From Takakia lepidozioides (lineage: Eukaryota > Streptophyta > Takakiopsida > Takakiales > Takakiaceae), in contig CM060732.1 in the NCBI GenBank assembly GCA_030704615.1, positions 20,896,001-20,956,000 of the forward strand: a stretch of DNA of 60,000 bases, written 5' to 3'. This document shows, piece by piece, positions 43,149-54,800 of the stretch (positions are counted from its first letter, which is position 1; every line of letters starts with the position of its first letter). Below the pieces are notes generated by a model. That model was given only the letters and a program-made list of their open reading frames with translations, was not told where the DNA came from and did no database searches. The position numbers were made by a program, and so were the translations under genes.

Positions 43149-44815
43149 ATGAATTTCGGCGCCGAAATTCATCCTTCAAGTGCTTTCATACACAAACTTA
43201 CAAATTTCGCGCCGCAATTCATCGCTTCCAAGTCCTCATTCGTCATGAGCAAACCTGTCGGTGGGATATCGGAGCCGGAATTAATTCCGGGACAACGGAA
43301 ACGGCTGCACTTCGGCACATTTCATCCATATTTCGGCGCCGAAATTCATTACGAATATGTCCGTCCGCGTAGACGAGGTGATCATCATATTTCGGCGCCG
43401 AAATTCATCGAAGTCCTCATTCGTCATGAGCAAACCTGTCGGTGGGATCGGAGCCGGAATTAATTCCGGGACAACGGAAACGGCTGCACTTCGGCACATT
43501 TCATCCATATTTCGGCGCCGAAATTCATTACGAATATGTCCGTCCGCGCGTAGACGAGGTGAAATCATCCATATTTCGGCGCCGAAATTCATCCAGAGCG
43601 AAGACTAAATCGGCACGATGCTATGCTTTGCCGCCATCATTGCCCCTGACGGATGCTGTCCATGCCTGTTGGACTTGCCATTTCTGGACATTTAACTATA
43701 ATTTCGGCGCCGAAATTATACTTTATGTGCGGCAACGTCCCGTGCGAAAAAGACCACTTCATGGATACTGTCGGTTTCAAATGAAAAAAAAGGCTAAAAT
43801 GCAATTAATTTTGACAGAAGTGCGATTTCTCCATTAAATGCAGAATATTCCTGTTATATTCGTCGGACGGGGTATTTCCAAGATTTACGGAAAATTATCA
43901 TCCAAAAGCAAAAAGTAAGTGCCGGGTTTGGACGAATTTCGGCGCCGAAATTCATCCGTCGCATAGAAAATGTAATATTAGAGTTACTCATTGCGGACAG
44001 TAAGGATGAATTTCGCCGAAATTGATCCATTTCAAAGAAAAATAAATATTGGAGGGAAGGCATTGGATGAATTTCGGCGCCGAAAGAAAAAAAAAAATTT
44101 GGAGGAATGAATTTCGGCCCGAAATTCATTGCTCGCGAAGGAAAAAAAAAAAATTTCTGGAGGACTTCGGATGAATTTCGGCGCCGAAATTCATTGCTCG
44201 CGAAGGAAAATAAAAAAATTCGGGAGGAGGATGAATTTCGGCGCCGAAATTCAATGCTCGCGAAAAAAAAAAAATCGGGAGGATTTTGGTTGAATTTCGG
44301 CGCCGAAATTCATTGCTCTCGAAGAAAAAGGGAAATTAAAAGGGAGTACTTGGATGAGATTCGGCGCCAAAGTTCATCTGTCGCAAAGAAAAATAAAAAC
44401 AGAAAGGACTTCCGATGAATTCTGGCACCGAAATCCATACGCAGGGCAGCAGAATTAGGGTCGGAAAAGGAGATGAAGAATGAATTTCGGCGCCGAAATA
44501 CATCCATTCTGCCGAATCAGGATTACTGTCATTCGGAAGTCGGCACCGATATCCGGACACGTGGTCAATCACGACTGTAATCAGGAACACATTTATCCGT
44601 ATTTTGGCATCTAAATTCAACCCATATGTGCAGATACAATTTAATGAAGAAGTTCATCCGAATTTCGGCACCGAAATCCATCCGTTGGGTGCTTGGTCAG
44701 TTTAATGAGGTAAACAAATTACGATTTCTGTTGCCAGAATTCATCCCTTGGCTTCCAAAGCTGTTACATGACAGAGATGTTCATCCAGATTTCGGTGCCG
44801 AAATTCATGGGAAGG
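43149..44815. repeat. Central array of GGCGCC palindromes (about 21 copies)
   Basis: The perfect palindrome GAATTTCGGCGCCGAAATTC, or a close variant, recurs at about 43153, 43203, 43331, 43388, 43508, 43571, 43700, 43935, 44009, 44071, 44109, 44174, 44233, 44292, 44352, 44416, 44483, 44540, 44603, 44661 and 44790. From 44109 the spacing is near 60 bp with short A-rich spacers. A 180-bp tandem duplication (43230-43410 and 43411-43595) accounts for some copies. No coding content; the array lies between the two divergent genes. Confidence 0.92.
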
Positions 44816-45056
44816 CCTGATTTATTGTACCCCAAGTGGTTGTACATTACAATTCAGGCACCAAATATCCGATGTGAACTTGCTGTTTTCGTCCGTTTTT
44901 TTAACGTACGTTACACACCTTCATCTTTACGTGCACTGATCACCCATCATGTTGGATACGGAATCCTCCAGAAAATCATTTGTGTTATTAGGTAGGACAC
45001 ACTCTTCTCATTGCAGGACTTCGCTGCGGAGCGTACCGAGAGGTCCCGTCTTCAAA

Positions 45057-48000
45057 ATGGACTCCCGTGTTTGGGTCAACGTGTACTTCCATCCTGATTC
45101 TCTGAAAGCTAAAATACCCTGCGACCAAGGATTTGCGATTGTCACTGAGCAGTACTTGTGTGAAGTTCGGGCTCCGCCCTGGAACGGTGTTTTTGGAAGA
45201 GGAGACGAAGGATGCTTATGAAATTTTGTGGAAAGTGCCGTCATTCTGCATGCAGATTTCGGAAAAGGCAAAGAGTGGCGGCTCCCAGCTTCTGAATCCA
45301 TCCGGTACAGTGCCATTGGTGAAATCGTGCCTAAAGAGTTCCCACGCTGGAACTTGGTTGATCCTCCTTCCACAAGAGGGTCTGGCGTGCAAGATGTGAA
45401 GGATGTGGGCACCTCTTCACAAGCAGAGAAGCCCAAACATGTGAAAAGGGAAATCCAGGAAAACAGGGAAACAGTCGTCCAGGACTTATCCAGTGACGAT
45501 GAAGACTGTATGGTCCTTCCATCGTATGTTTCGAAGTCGTCCGTCACTAGGAGTGTTCAGCATACACCGTCCGACTCAACTTCCGTCCCTCAGTAATCGA
45601 CATATTGCGGAGGATGAAGACAACGGGTTCCCGCTCCAGTGACCTTCTTAGGCTTGATTACGACAAAACTCCAATCCATTCTGTGGAAACTTTGCCTGAT
45701 GTTGTGGATGGGAATGCTATCTACGAGTTCCCTCCAGTGCCGGCAGGCGCAGGCCCAGACGGCATGCTCGCAGGAATGAACAGGAAAACATGACGGCCAC
45801 CCTTGGTGTGTCACCAAAACTTCATCGTCCAACCTGGGTGATGGAGTTCGAGTGAGATATGTATTGTGTGCTGGGCATCTTAAATGTTTCTCGAGCACAT
45901 GTTACCATTACACTAGCAAAGGCACCAGGAATGAGACTGACTGGATGGGCAATTCGTCGACCCCATTTTTGGCCTCAAGGTAGAGTTCCTGCAGGGACGT
46001 TCAAGTGTGCCCATTGCAACGCAGCCCCTACGTGCATGGCAGTGTGCAACGCCAAGCAGTACTACGTCGGGACCGTCGGCCCAGCGTGCACCAGAGCATG
46101 CATTCACATCGGAAAGCATGCAGCTCCCCCTCGCCAGAGGCAATTGCAGAGTCGCTTTTCAACAAGCCCAGGATATTATCAAGGAGGAGGTGAGGTTGAG
46201 GCCGGGTGCAAAACCAAAGCAGATACAGCTCGCATCGGCACATAGGATTGCAATTGGCAGAATAATGTCGGAGGACGGAAGCACAAGAGAGAAGCTGGGC
46301 GAGGGGGACATGAAGACCTGCTGGAAGCTGTCTCCCATGTGTGCAGCCCCAATGTCAGGAACCACATTGTCAGCTGCAAGAAACGAATCGGAAGAAGATC
46401 AGACATGCACTCCATCTTGGAAGTGAAACGCACATGCGGCTACGACTTCATCCAAGGCAGCTTCTTTCCTGGTCAAGGCTCGGAGATGGACAGGTGCTTC
46501 ATATTTAAGATGTCAACGTGCGGACCGGGGAGCGGCGTCGATTTGGTGAAGCGGATGACCAGTGGAGACCTCTCAAATTGTTGGGTCATGTTTGACCACA
46601 TCCGGCGAATTACCAACCACGATTGGGTGACAATGGGGGCACATGTATACGACCCACATTGCAGAAAGTTGATGACCATTGCTATCTGCGAAATGAAGGG
46701 AGAAGACACAGATTCGGAGTTGCATATGTGGCGCGGAATTAATGAGCAAATGGCGAGAGCCAAGTTGCCCCCTCCGATTTTAGGGGCTTCATGGCTGACA
46801 ATGCCCAGGCAAACTGGGCTGCAGTTAGGAGGGTATATGGGGACGACCCAAAGACTCCAATGGAAGGAAAGGAGAGATCTTGCGGGTTCCACTTCATGCA
46901 GAGTTTGACGCAAAACACGAAAAGGTTCGTGGCGTCACGCCACCGGCAGGATCATATCAGTATGTGCCTAGCGTGGAAAAATGCGAATTCCATCGACGAG
47001 GCGGAGACCGAGTTTGCAACCATACGCGCCTGGTGGGTGTCTTCAGGGGCAGTGGATGTGAAAGATCAGCCAGAACTGCAAACGTGGCTTGCGTGGTGGC
47101 ATTATAGATTCCGCCAGTTTGGAGACTACATGAGACAGGTAACACATTTCTGTACTTGACAATTGTTCTGTTTTGTGCTTGGACATTCTCCACAATCAGT
47201 GACATATCTAATTTCCTTCAACAGGACATGAGCTTGGGAGGATGACACGGATATGCCGACGACGAACATGGCCGAATCGGTGCACTCTTCATGGCGTGCT
47301 TCCTCTGCAGCACATCTCGTTGACATGTTGACAGCAACAACAGAAGATATTGTGAGGGCCATCATGCAACAATCTCATTACTACCAGTTTCTGGGAGGAA
47401 AGCAATGGGGTATCGGACCAGACAGGCAGGAGATGCTGATGAGGCGGCGCATCGTTCGACCGATCCCAAAAAATGGACTGCTGCATTGCGGGAAACTATA
47501 AGGTCAACGCCGTTACACAGTCGGGGGAACTGCCTGGAGGGCGATGTCCGCAGCCGGCCGGTGAAGAGAAGAATTGAGGACATGCCTGGAGGGGATGGGG
47601 ATTTCATGGAGATCAGATATGAACATCCGCACTCAACCTCGGGGCGCAACGATGTTGCGTCCCACGCCTTCACGAAGCAGGACTCGTACCCCCTCTCCTG
47701 CAGCATCCATGGAATCGCTGCCAGACTCGGGACAACATGCCGAGGATGGGCATGTTGCTCCTGTTTTCGTTACCCAATACAACATTCCAATCGTGGAGCG
47801 AGATGTGTCGGCCTCGCAGTGGAGAATTGCACGGACCCGTCCGACATTTCGTGGCAAATGTTGTGCTGTTCGTGTCGACACCAACCAGAGATGCAATGAG
47901 ATGATTCGGAGGAGCCCGCAGGGCGGTGTGCCTGCCCCTTGCTTCACAGGGAGATTTGTGTGCGCAAAGTTTGTGGAGGCCACACTGAAGGAGTTTTGGT

Positions 48001-48453
48001 TCTGCAGGCACGACATCATGTCGTGTGTGTTCGGCAAGCCCAAGTATGGTGTACAAGGCATGCCTGAACCACCGGCAGTCTGGCCTGTGGCCACCAACAA
48101 AGGCGAACGACACCAGGATGGCCAACGCTCTTGCAATGCCCTGCATAGTGCAAGGTTGCAGGGATGTTCCTCACCCCGGGATGGGGCGCATATTTCAGTT
48201 GTCAACAGCCGGGTCTGCTGCGCGCAGTGTCGTGTATGCAATCACGGTTTCACAGTACCCAGCTTGCAACTGTGAGGACTTCCTTGTTATGGAATCGAGG
48301 AATGTAGCATACGTCCCCTGCAAACACCTTTATTACATTTTTATGAAGCGCATGAGTTGCATATCCGCAGTGGACGTCTTCATCCATGCTCCAACACTGA
48401 GTTTCAACGAGCTGCACAAGGCCCTACGGCAGGATACTGGTCGGACTGCTTGA
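45057..48453 (+). pseudogene. Mutator-like transposase with SWIM zinc finger
   Basis: The gene reads left to right with several frame changes. An N-terminal part may start at ATG 45057 (MDSRVWVNVYFHPD); a Cys-rich region follows (FKCAHCNAAPTCMAVCNAK, about 46000). The catalytic region contains CGYDFIQGSFFPGQG, FKMSTCGPGSGVDLVKRM, CWVMFDHIRRI (acidic residue), then MADNAQANWAAVRRVYG at 46791 and KERSCGFHFMQSL. A short intron with GT-AG ends is at 47139-47224, followed by PTTNMAESVHSSWRAS. Further on lie VDTNQRCNEMIRRSPQGG, VCAKFVEATLKEFWFCRHD and a SWIM zinc finger (YPACNCEDF, then VPCKHLYYIF; Cys-x-Cys at 48265-48273, Cys-x-His at 48319-48327). DDE transposase plus SWIM is the MULE architecture. 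A TGA at 45219 and frameshifts near 46790, 47240, 47400 and 48170 indicate a dead copy. Confidence 0.82.
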
Positions 48454-49560
48454 CATTCCACATTCGGGAAGGAGAAAGTGGCAATTATATTACATTCATC
48501 TTCTTGCACCCTATTTTTTTGTGAGGAATTATACACTTGGTGGTGCCGCATCGCCATGGCTACATGTGAATTTCGTCCACCTTTATGAGAAGACTCCAAT
48601 TTGCTACAAATACATTGTTACTGTTCTGCAAATGTGATGCCTTTACAAGATTGCTAGTTCTGTGTCCCAGTGGGAAGGGTCCTACTGCACATTCCAGCAT
48701 TTGCATACTGCACCTTGTGCAAACAGCAATCCATACGACAAAGGACACGTCCCAGCATAATGGCAGTGAATTGCAAATAACATTAACAGAAGATTATCGA
48801 AGCCTGTATATTCCCCATATGGCACAGGGAAGCTGCTTGATTTCTGAATGAAAATGTATGTGCCATGAGTGTCAGCAAGTTGAAACATGTCTACTCTAGC
48901 ATGCAAGACCTATGGTCCCCTCGCCCAAGAAGAAGGAACTCGAACTGGCCTCTCAAGGACCTCCTCAGTGACCGGGTGCCTATATTTGAACAAAATGTCA
49001 GTGGTTTCTGTCGCCCGGTTGAAACTAACGAGGATGTCGTGTTTATCGATAGCGCCCCCTTGGTAGAAGGACATTTTCACAATGGGCCCTGTGTTCCCCT
49101 CCTCCTCATCCTCATAACTGAAGATAATGTCCCCACTTTCCGAGCCAGTCCGTCCACGCGTAAAGTTTTCACCTATGCACTCATCATACGTCCACTCGCA
49201 ACAATTCCAACGATACGGCAACGCTGTGCGTGATCTGTTCGGCTCCCACACATGCGGAAAGTCCAGGTCCATGATGCGTAGGAACCACCTGCTCCCCAGT
49301 CGGGGTCCAGGAGAATCGTGCAATCCTGGAAGAAACTCCATTGCTCTCAGCTGGACAAGTCAAGGATCGTCCCTGTAAACATCCAGGAAGACAATGATGT
49401 CGTCTGCTTTCGGGAAAATGACTTTCGTCTGGCGTCGATAGATGTGATTCGGGCACGACATGGCCTCACGACACATCACGAACTCAAAGCAGGGAGGAGA
49501 TGGGCACAACAGAGAAGAGTGAAGAGCAAAATGAGAGCAAGGCCTCCCTCACCGTAAGGC
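48454..49560. other. Intergenic part of the Mutator-like element, no gene recognised
   Basis: Open frames on both strands (48865-49233, 48910-49341 on minus) are mutually overlapping and lack recognisable motifs. The minus-strand frame 49341-48910 has a composition like a real protein (FPHVWEPNRSRTALPYRW) but no known family. It may be a third, decayed gene of the element. Confidence 0.35.
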
Positions 49561-49574
49561 GGGTATTTGCTCTC

Positions 49575-50060
49575 CGACGCCCAATTTCGGCGCCGTTATT
49601 ACATGGAGTGCGGAAGCTTCAGCCGAGAATTTTGTTTCCGCAGGTCAATTTCGGCGCCGTTATTGGTTGCAATCCCCAGCCTTCAGCCGGGTATTTGGTT
49701 TCCGGACCCAATTTCGGCGCCGTTATCGGCTGCACTCCGGTGGCTTCAGCCGAGTATTTGGTTTCCGGGGCCCATTTCGGCGCCGTTATCGCCTGCACTC
49801 CGGAGGATGCAGCCGGGTATTTGGTTGGCAGAGCCCAATTACTTTCACCGTTGTTGGCTTCACTCCCGAGCCTTCAGCGCGCTATTTCTTTTCCTGTGCC
49901 CAATTACGGCGTCGTTATACCCAACCATCCTGCACTTCTGCAATAGTACTATCCACGGTTATAGGTCGCCATTGCGTTTTCGGAGTCTGCAAACCCGGAT
50001 CCTAATTCCGCTTGCGTCTCTGCCTCTGGGATAATTTCGGTGCCGTTATTGCCCAGAATT
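49575..50060 (+). repeat. Right subterminal array, about 63-bp period
   Basis: Units of the form GGCTTCAGCCG, GTATTTGGTTTCCGG, CCCAATTTCGGCGCCGTTAT repeat at about 49580, 49645, 49709, 49772, 49836, 49898 and 50030, becoming degenerate to the right (GGCGTCG, GGTGCCG). The GGCGCC core is the same as in the central and left arrays. Confidence 0.88.
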
Positions 50061-50244
50061 CTGTTATTCTATGACCTGGCCTGGCGGTCCATGAGCCTGG
50101 GCTCCAAGTCATGAGCGTACACTGGTACTCATGAGCGGAGTGCTTCCAGCATGAGCGCGGAAATCTTCGATTTTTGATTATTTTATAGTTTTTGGCCCGA
50201 AAAAAATCTGCCGAAATTCGAAGTGTGTTACTTTGCGGCTCATG

Positions 50245-50309
50245 GGTTAGCCATGCCCGCTCATGAGCTCATGAGCTCACCGCTCATGAGCTCATGGAAT
50301 AGCAACCCC
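50245..50309 (-). repeat. Right terminal inverted repeat with CATGAGC units
   Basis: Reads ATGCCCGCTCATGAGC, CTCATGAGCTCACCGCTC and ATGAGCTCATGGAATAGC up to CAACCCC, the inverse of the left terminus. Confidence 0.85.
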
Positions 50310-50320
50310 CTTCAGACATG

Positions 50321-51560
50321 CAGCATTTATCCACCCACATATATTAACTTGGCCAACAGTAGCTCACGACAGCCTTCAACAATTCTGTCAGGTACCTACA
50401 CTGGCTATGGGATACACAGGGTACAGAGGTCTTTCTACTAGGCCTTTATCATTGTGTTGTTACTACTGTAGTTTGTTGACAAGTCACAAGAAGACCCCTC
50501 TTCTTTGTTTCGTTCTTGCAGAGATTATACAAAATGCAGCCTCCTTTTCTTTGGGATCATACAATGACATTGTGCAGCTCAGGAAAGAGAGTGTTTGTTA
50601 GGAAAGAGGCTCGGGACAGCTCGAGTTAAGTTATAAACAGTGTGATCTAATTTAGCATCCAACAATGCCCTAGTGGTTAGGGCATAATCTCACCATGTAA
50701 CAAGTGGTGGTGGATTCAAAGCCACAAACTGTACATACTTCTACATTGGAACAAGTAAAAGCACCTAGTCACAATGCCACAACAACAGAGAACAAAAAAA
50801 CCTACATGAAACAGAAGATCTACCATGGCGAGCTACTCTAACTACAATTCCATACAGATCCCACCCATCGAAGAATCTTGAACAAATCTCGTGAACCCAC
50901 AAAACCCAATGAAGAGACTCGTTCAAACCCCGGCCTTCCTCTTTAGGTAGAATACGTCTTGAGGTCATGTCATGAGGATTCCACACTCCCTGGATTCACC
51001 GCCCGCCAGGAAGCATAAAACTGAGCAACTGTTAAAGCGGTGGGCTCGCATGCGATAACTTTTGGATAGTGAGAAAGTTGCGGTGGAAGGTGGGCAGGAT
51101 GGTGATAAGTCGTAACCGGAATAGAGATCATAAGTGAGAGTGATGTCGAGAAAGCACAATACATGTATGTGGATGTTCAGCGCGTATAATCAAGTCTATC
51201 ACAGTCTCTGCTCACATGGCAGATCACTGTATCACAGACTTGGTATCAAGTTGTTCAACGCTTGGCATTTCAGGGGCCGTACCCACAAACGCAAAGTTTC
51301 GCTGATGTGGTGCACTCTCATTAGTTTAGAGCTGGAGCTCAGATGACGTGTCGCACCTCCATTTGCCGGTTATGTCTCCGCTGGGAGCAGGCGAATATAG
51401 GAAGTTGCGCTGGAAGGCTGCAGCGAGGGTGACTACTGCAGCGTGGGGTTACTACCAGTTGAGAGTGTAAGTGAATGGGAAACTCCGTGCGGACAAGATG
51501 TAGCCGTCGGGAGACTGACCACTGCAGTTTCTCGAGCAGCTGAATGGTGGTACTGGATAC
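50321..51560. other. Flank between the Mutator-like element and GH3-3
   Basis: The first 80 bp continue the flank shared with GH3-1 (TTAACTTGGCCAACAGTAGC). A SINE-like A-box (TAGTGGTTAGGG, 50671-50682) and B-box-like GTGGATTCAAAGCCA (50710-50724) occur together. No gene was recognised; the minus-strand frames around 50765-51164 are short and unrelated to known proteins. Confidence 0.5.
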
Positions 51561-51567
51561 GTTGATG

Positions 51568-51582
51568 TGTATATAGTGCTCA
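51568..51582 (+). promoter_or_regulatory. TATA box of GH3-3
   Basis: TGTATATAGTGCTCA, identical to the GH3-2 promoter at 30992-31006. It is 239 bp upstream of the ATG at 51815. Confidence 0.7.
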
Positions 51583-51759
51583 AGGTACTAGCTGTGTGAG
51601 TGTGGAATATTAAACCCAGTGCACGCATCGTAGATTCTCAAGGCTTTCCAAGAAATTTGCTCTCCGGGGAGCTGTGGTGTGTAGACCTGTAAGAACTGAA
51701 GTTGAGATCTTGAGCTGCAGCGTTGTTTGGGTTTGAAGAGCTGATCTGCAAACTGCCTG

Positions 51760-51765
51760 TGTCTC
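51760..51765 (+). promoter_or_regulatory. TGTCTC auxin-response-element-like hexamer in GH3-3 leader
   Basis: TGTCTC is the classic binding sequence of auxin response factors, which control GH3 genes in many plants. Here it lies in the presumed 5' leader 50 bp before the start. The corresponding place in GH3-2 (about 31138-31150) reads CCGTCTCC. A single hexamer is weak evidence. Confidence 0.3.
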
Positions 51766-51814
51766 CCAACTATAGCACTACTTCGAACAGCCAGTTCAAA
51801 TCAGAGTGACTGCG

Positions 51815-54800
51815 ATGGGGGCTATAGAAAATAATTACGCCCAATCAGATGGATTTAGCAAAGTCAGGAAACCAGCTGTACGGGAGCTCATGACAAGCGA
51901 CCACCATGTGGAGCTACGTGCAAATGGCTCTCTTCCAATGAAAATGGCACCTGCATTTGAATTGGACCTGCAAGCATTAAAGGAGGCCCAGAGCTTTGTG
52001 ATGCCATCCAGAAGGGCGTGGAATGATCCTTCAACAGAATACTTCGATCCTGAAGAATTCCTAGAGGAGCTTACAAAGGACGTAAGATTGATCCAGAGAG
52101 AGAAACTGCGAGAAATTCTCGCTCGCAATGCGGGTGTGGAGTATCTGCGACGCCACGGTCTAGATGGCCGCACTGACGTGGAAAGCTTCAAGAAGAACGT
52201 GCCAGTTGTGAGCTATGACGATCTGGAGACAGACATCCTTCGTTTGGTGAAGGGGGAGGCCAGTCACATCTTTTCCGTCGACCCAATATCCCACTTTGCT
52301 CTCAGGCAAAATCTCTCTCTCAAGTTCCTTTCTTTCTTTCCTTCCCTCTGTCCCTCTGTCTCTATGTCTAGAGAGTTTAGATTCAGTGGCGCATAGAAGT
52401 TTTTTGTGCACGAACTTGTCCAATCGATCTGCGGCTCCATTACTTACATATCCACGTACACCAAAAGGAAGCGCGAAAATATTCAAATTATGTACTTCTA
52501 TCTATATACATTGGAGTATTGGCATGCATTCATAATCTTTTCTAGTTTCAGCCTGGCCACAGATGCAGATCCTGTTCTACAAATATTCCTCGAGGACAGT
52601 CGTTACGATCTTTAACCTCCCTCTCTCAGTCCGTCTTATAGTTTGTTCTTTTGATTTGCGAAACTGCAGCTCAGGAACCACGGCTGGGAAATCAAAATAT
52701 ATTCCAACGAACTTGTCCAAAGCGTTTGGAAACTGGCCTTTCCGTGAAGCATTGGAAGCTTCACTGCACAAAAGGTCTGTACATATATATATATCTCGTG
52801 TTTCTCTCCGTGCATAACATCGATTCCAGGTGCTGGTACGTTCACCTCAGGTTTCAAAACGGAGTTGAGTCCTGAGAATTAGAACCTTTTGGTTGGTCTA
52901 ATAATTACTGTCGATTCAGCGCCTAAGAGAGACTGAGATAACATTGATCAATCTACACCAGTTTACATCGCTTTCAGAGTGTCTAATGTTGCTCTAGATA
53001 AGCAATATACAACAGCTCAGTAGTCCTATTTAACGGTAAAGTTTGATGTAGTAGGCCTGTAGAATATTAAACTTATGCCTTCTGTGGTTTGATCATTTCA
53101 ACAGGGAATTTGAAACATTGAAGTTGAAGCCAGGCAAGTCATTCCAGATGTATTTCCCAGGAAAGCAGATTGACACCCCAAGCGGAATCAAGGCTGGAGC
53201 AATGTCTACCAATTATATGAAGAGTCCAGTGTACAGAGCGCAGACATATGACGTGCTAAACGATATATATGTGGTCCCACTTGAAGTGGTGCTTTGTAGC
53301 GACAGTAGCCAGGCCATGTACTGCCAACTCCTCTGTGCCCTCTCTCAGGCACAAGAAATAACCAGACTGGAGGCGCTTTTTGCCTTTACAGTCGTTAGTG
53401 TGGTGAGAGCTCTTCAAGAATACTGGCCCGAAATTTGCGAGGACATAAGAACTGGGACCCTCAACAAGAAGATCACTGATCCTGCTGTCAGAGACGCTGT
53501 GGGAAAGATACTGAAGCCAAATCCGGTCCTGGCAAGCATGATTGAGAAGGAGTGCTTGGTGGATGACTGGGAGGCTATCATCCCCCGCCTCTGGAGAAAT
53601 GTTTGCTACATTTCGTGTATATTCACTGGAAGTATGCAGCAGTATGTGCCGGCATTGAAGCACTTTGCTGGCCCGAATGTCCATTTGATATCTACACTCT
53701 ACACGGCCTGCGAATGCACCTTCATTGGTATGAATATCAATATGAGTTGCGCACCCGAAGATACCTCTTATTTGGTATGGCCAGAGGAGGCCTTCTTCGA
53801 GTTCATTGCATTGAATTCCGACGGCAACGCCTTGGAATCACAAATTCCGGTTGAGCTGGCTGATGTGGTGCTTGGGCACGAGTATGAGTTGGTCGTCACG
53901 AATGGCACAAGTGGGTCCCTTTCTGTTTCGCGCGGGGCACATGTACACACGGACTGTCTAGATAGTCTATGCGTGTGCTTTCGTACTATTCTGATCTTCC
54001 TTGTGCGAGCCTAGTGCTTTTGTATGCCGAGATTAAGATTTTCATATTTGCGCCGAGCTAATCACGGGAAGATTTGTGTTGATGTGGCTTCGTGCACGTC
54101 CTGAACCAGTCCTGAGAGAAGACAGGAGTTGTGCTCGAAATTTTGCAGGCCTCTGCGCAATTTGTTTGAACAGAGGTGTCAGAATGCACTGTTTGTGCGT
54201 GCACATTAATTGGGCTTGCAAGTGAATCACATGTTTACAGTTACTGATGTCCACGGTTCCTGAAGAGACTACTGCAACTGTAGGATTAGCCAGAATCTAG
54301 ATTGTAATTTGTACTAATGTGTCTGATTGTCATTTTGAGGTCTTTGCTAAAGTCTGTGCGCATGGTGGGTTGAATTTTCCAGGTCTATATCGCTACCGTC
54401 TTGGGGATGTTGTGAGGGTCAAGAGCTTCAGAAACACAGCACCAATCTTGGAATTCATCCGCAGAAAGAATGTCCTTCTCAGCATCAACACTGACAAAAC
54501 CGATGAACAAGAGCTTCAAATAATTGTCAGCAAGGCGACCCAACACTTCGCTGGAACATCATTAAAGCTGACCGACTTCACTAGCCACGCAGACATCACC
54601 TCTGTTCCCGGCCACTACGTTATCTTCTGGGAACTGAACAGTAGCAGGTATGTTGCAGCATTTAACTGATCTGAGGCTGTTCTCTTTGCAGCTCTGCAAC
54701 CTTGAACACATAACTTGAGCTATCAGGTCAAAGATTTATGGATCATTGTTAAACTCAATCTAAAACCGTTATTCATTCCATGCATCTTGAGCAGCTCGGG

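Larger units (their letters stand above)
36957..50309. mobile_element. 13.35-kb Mutator-like element with a methyltransferase gene
   Basis: The termini form imperfect inverted repeats (36957 onward and 50309 backward: GGTTTACTATTTCATGAGC against GGGTTGCTATTCCATGAGC), each continuing into CATGAGC-type repeats. The same 11 bp, CTTCAGACATG, stand on both sides (36946-36956; 50310-50320). The related empty site near GH3-1 (about 2761-2870) runs through without interruption. Inside are a MULE/SWIM-type transposase (+ strand), a divergent ParB-like methyltransferase gene (- strand), and repeat arrays with GGCGCC palindromes at both ends and in the middle. The 11-bp duplication fits Mutator-type transposition (usually 8-11 bp). 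Both genes carry lesions, so this copy is probably immobile. Confidence 0.85.

Noticed and set aside
43149-44815. A CRISPR array, suggested by regularly spaced palindromic repeats
   Set aside because: The host is a eukaryote, spacers are A-rich and similar to each other, repeats vary, and no cas genes exist. The array belongs to the transposable element.
45859-46245. Separate small genes in the 45-48.4 kb region
   Set aside because: The individual open frames read as consecutive pieces of one Mutator-type transposase interrupted by frameshifts and short introns, so they were combined.
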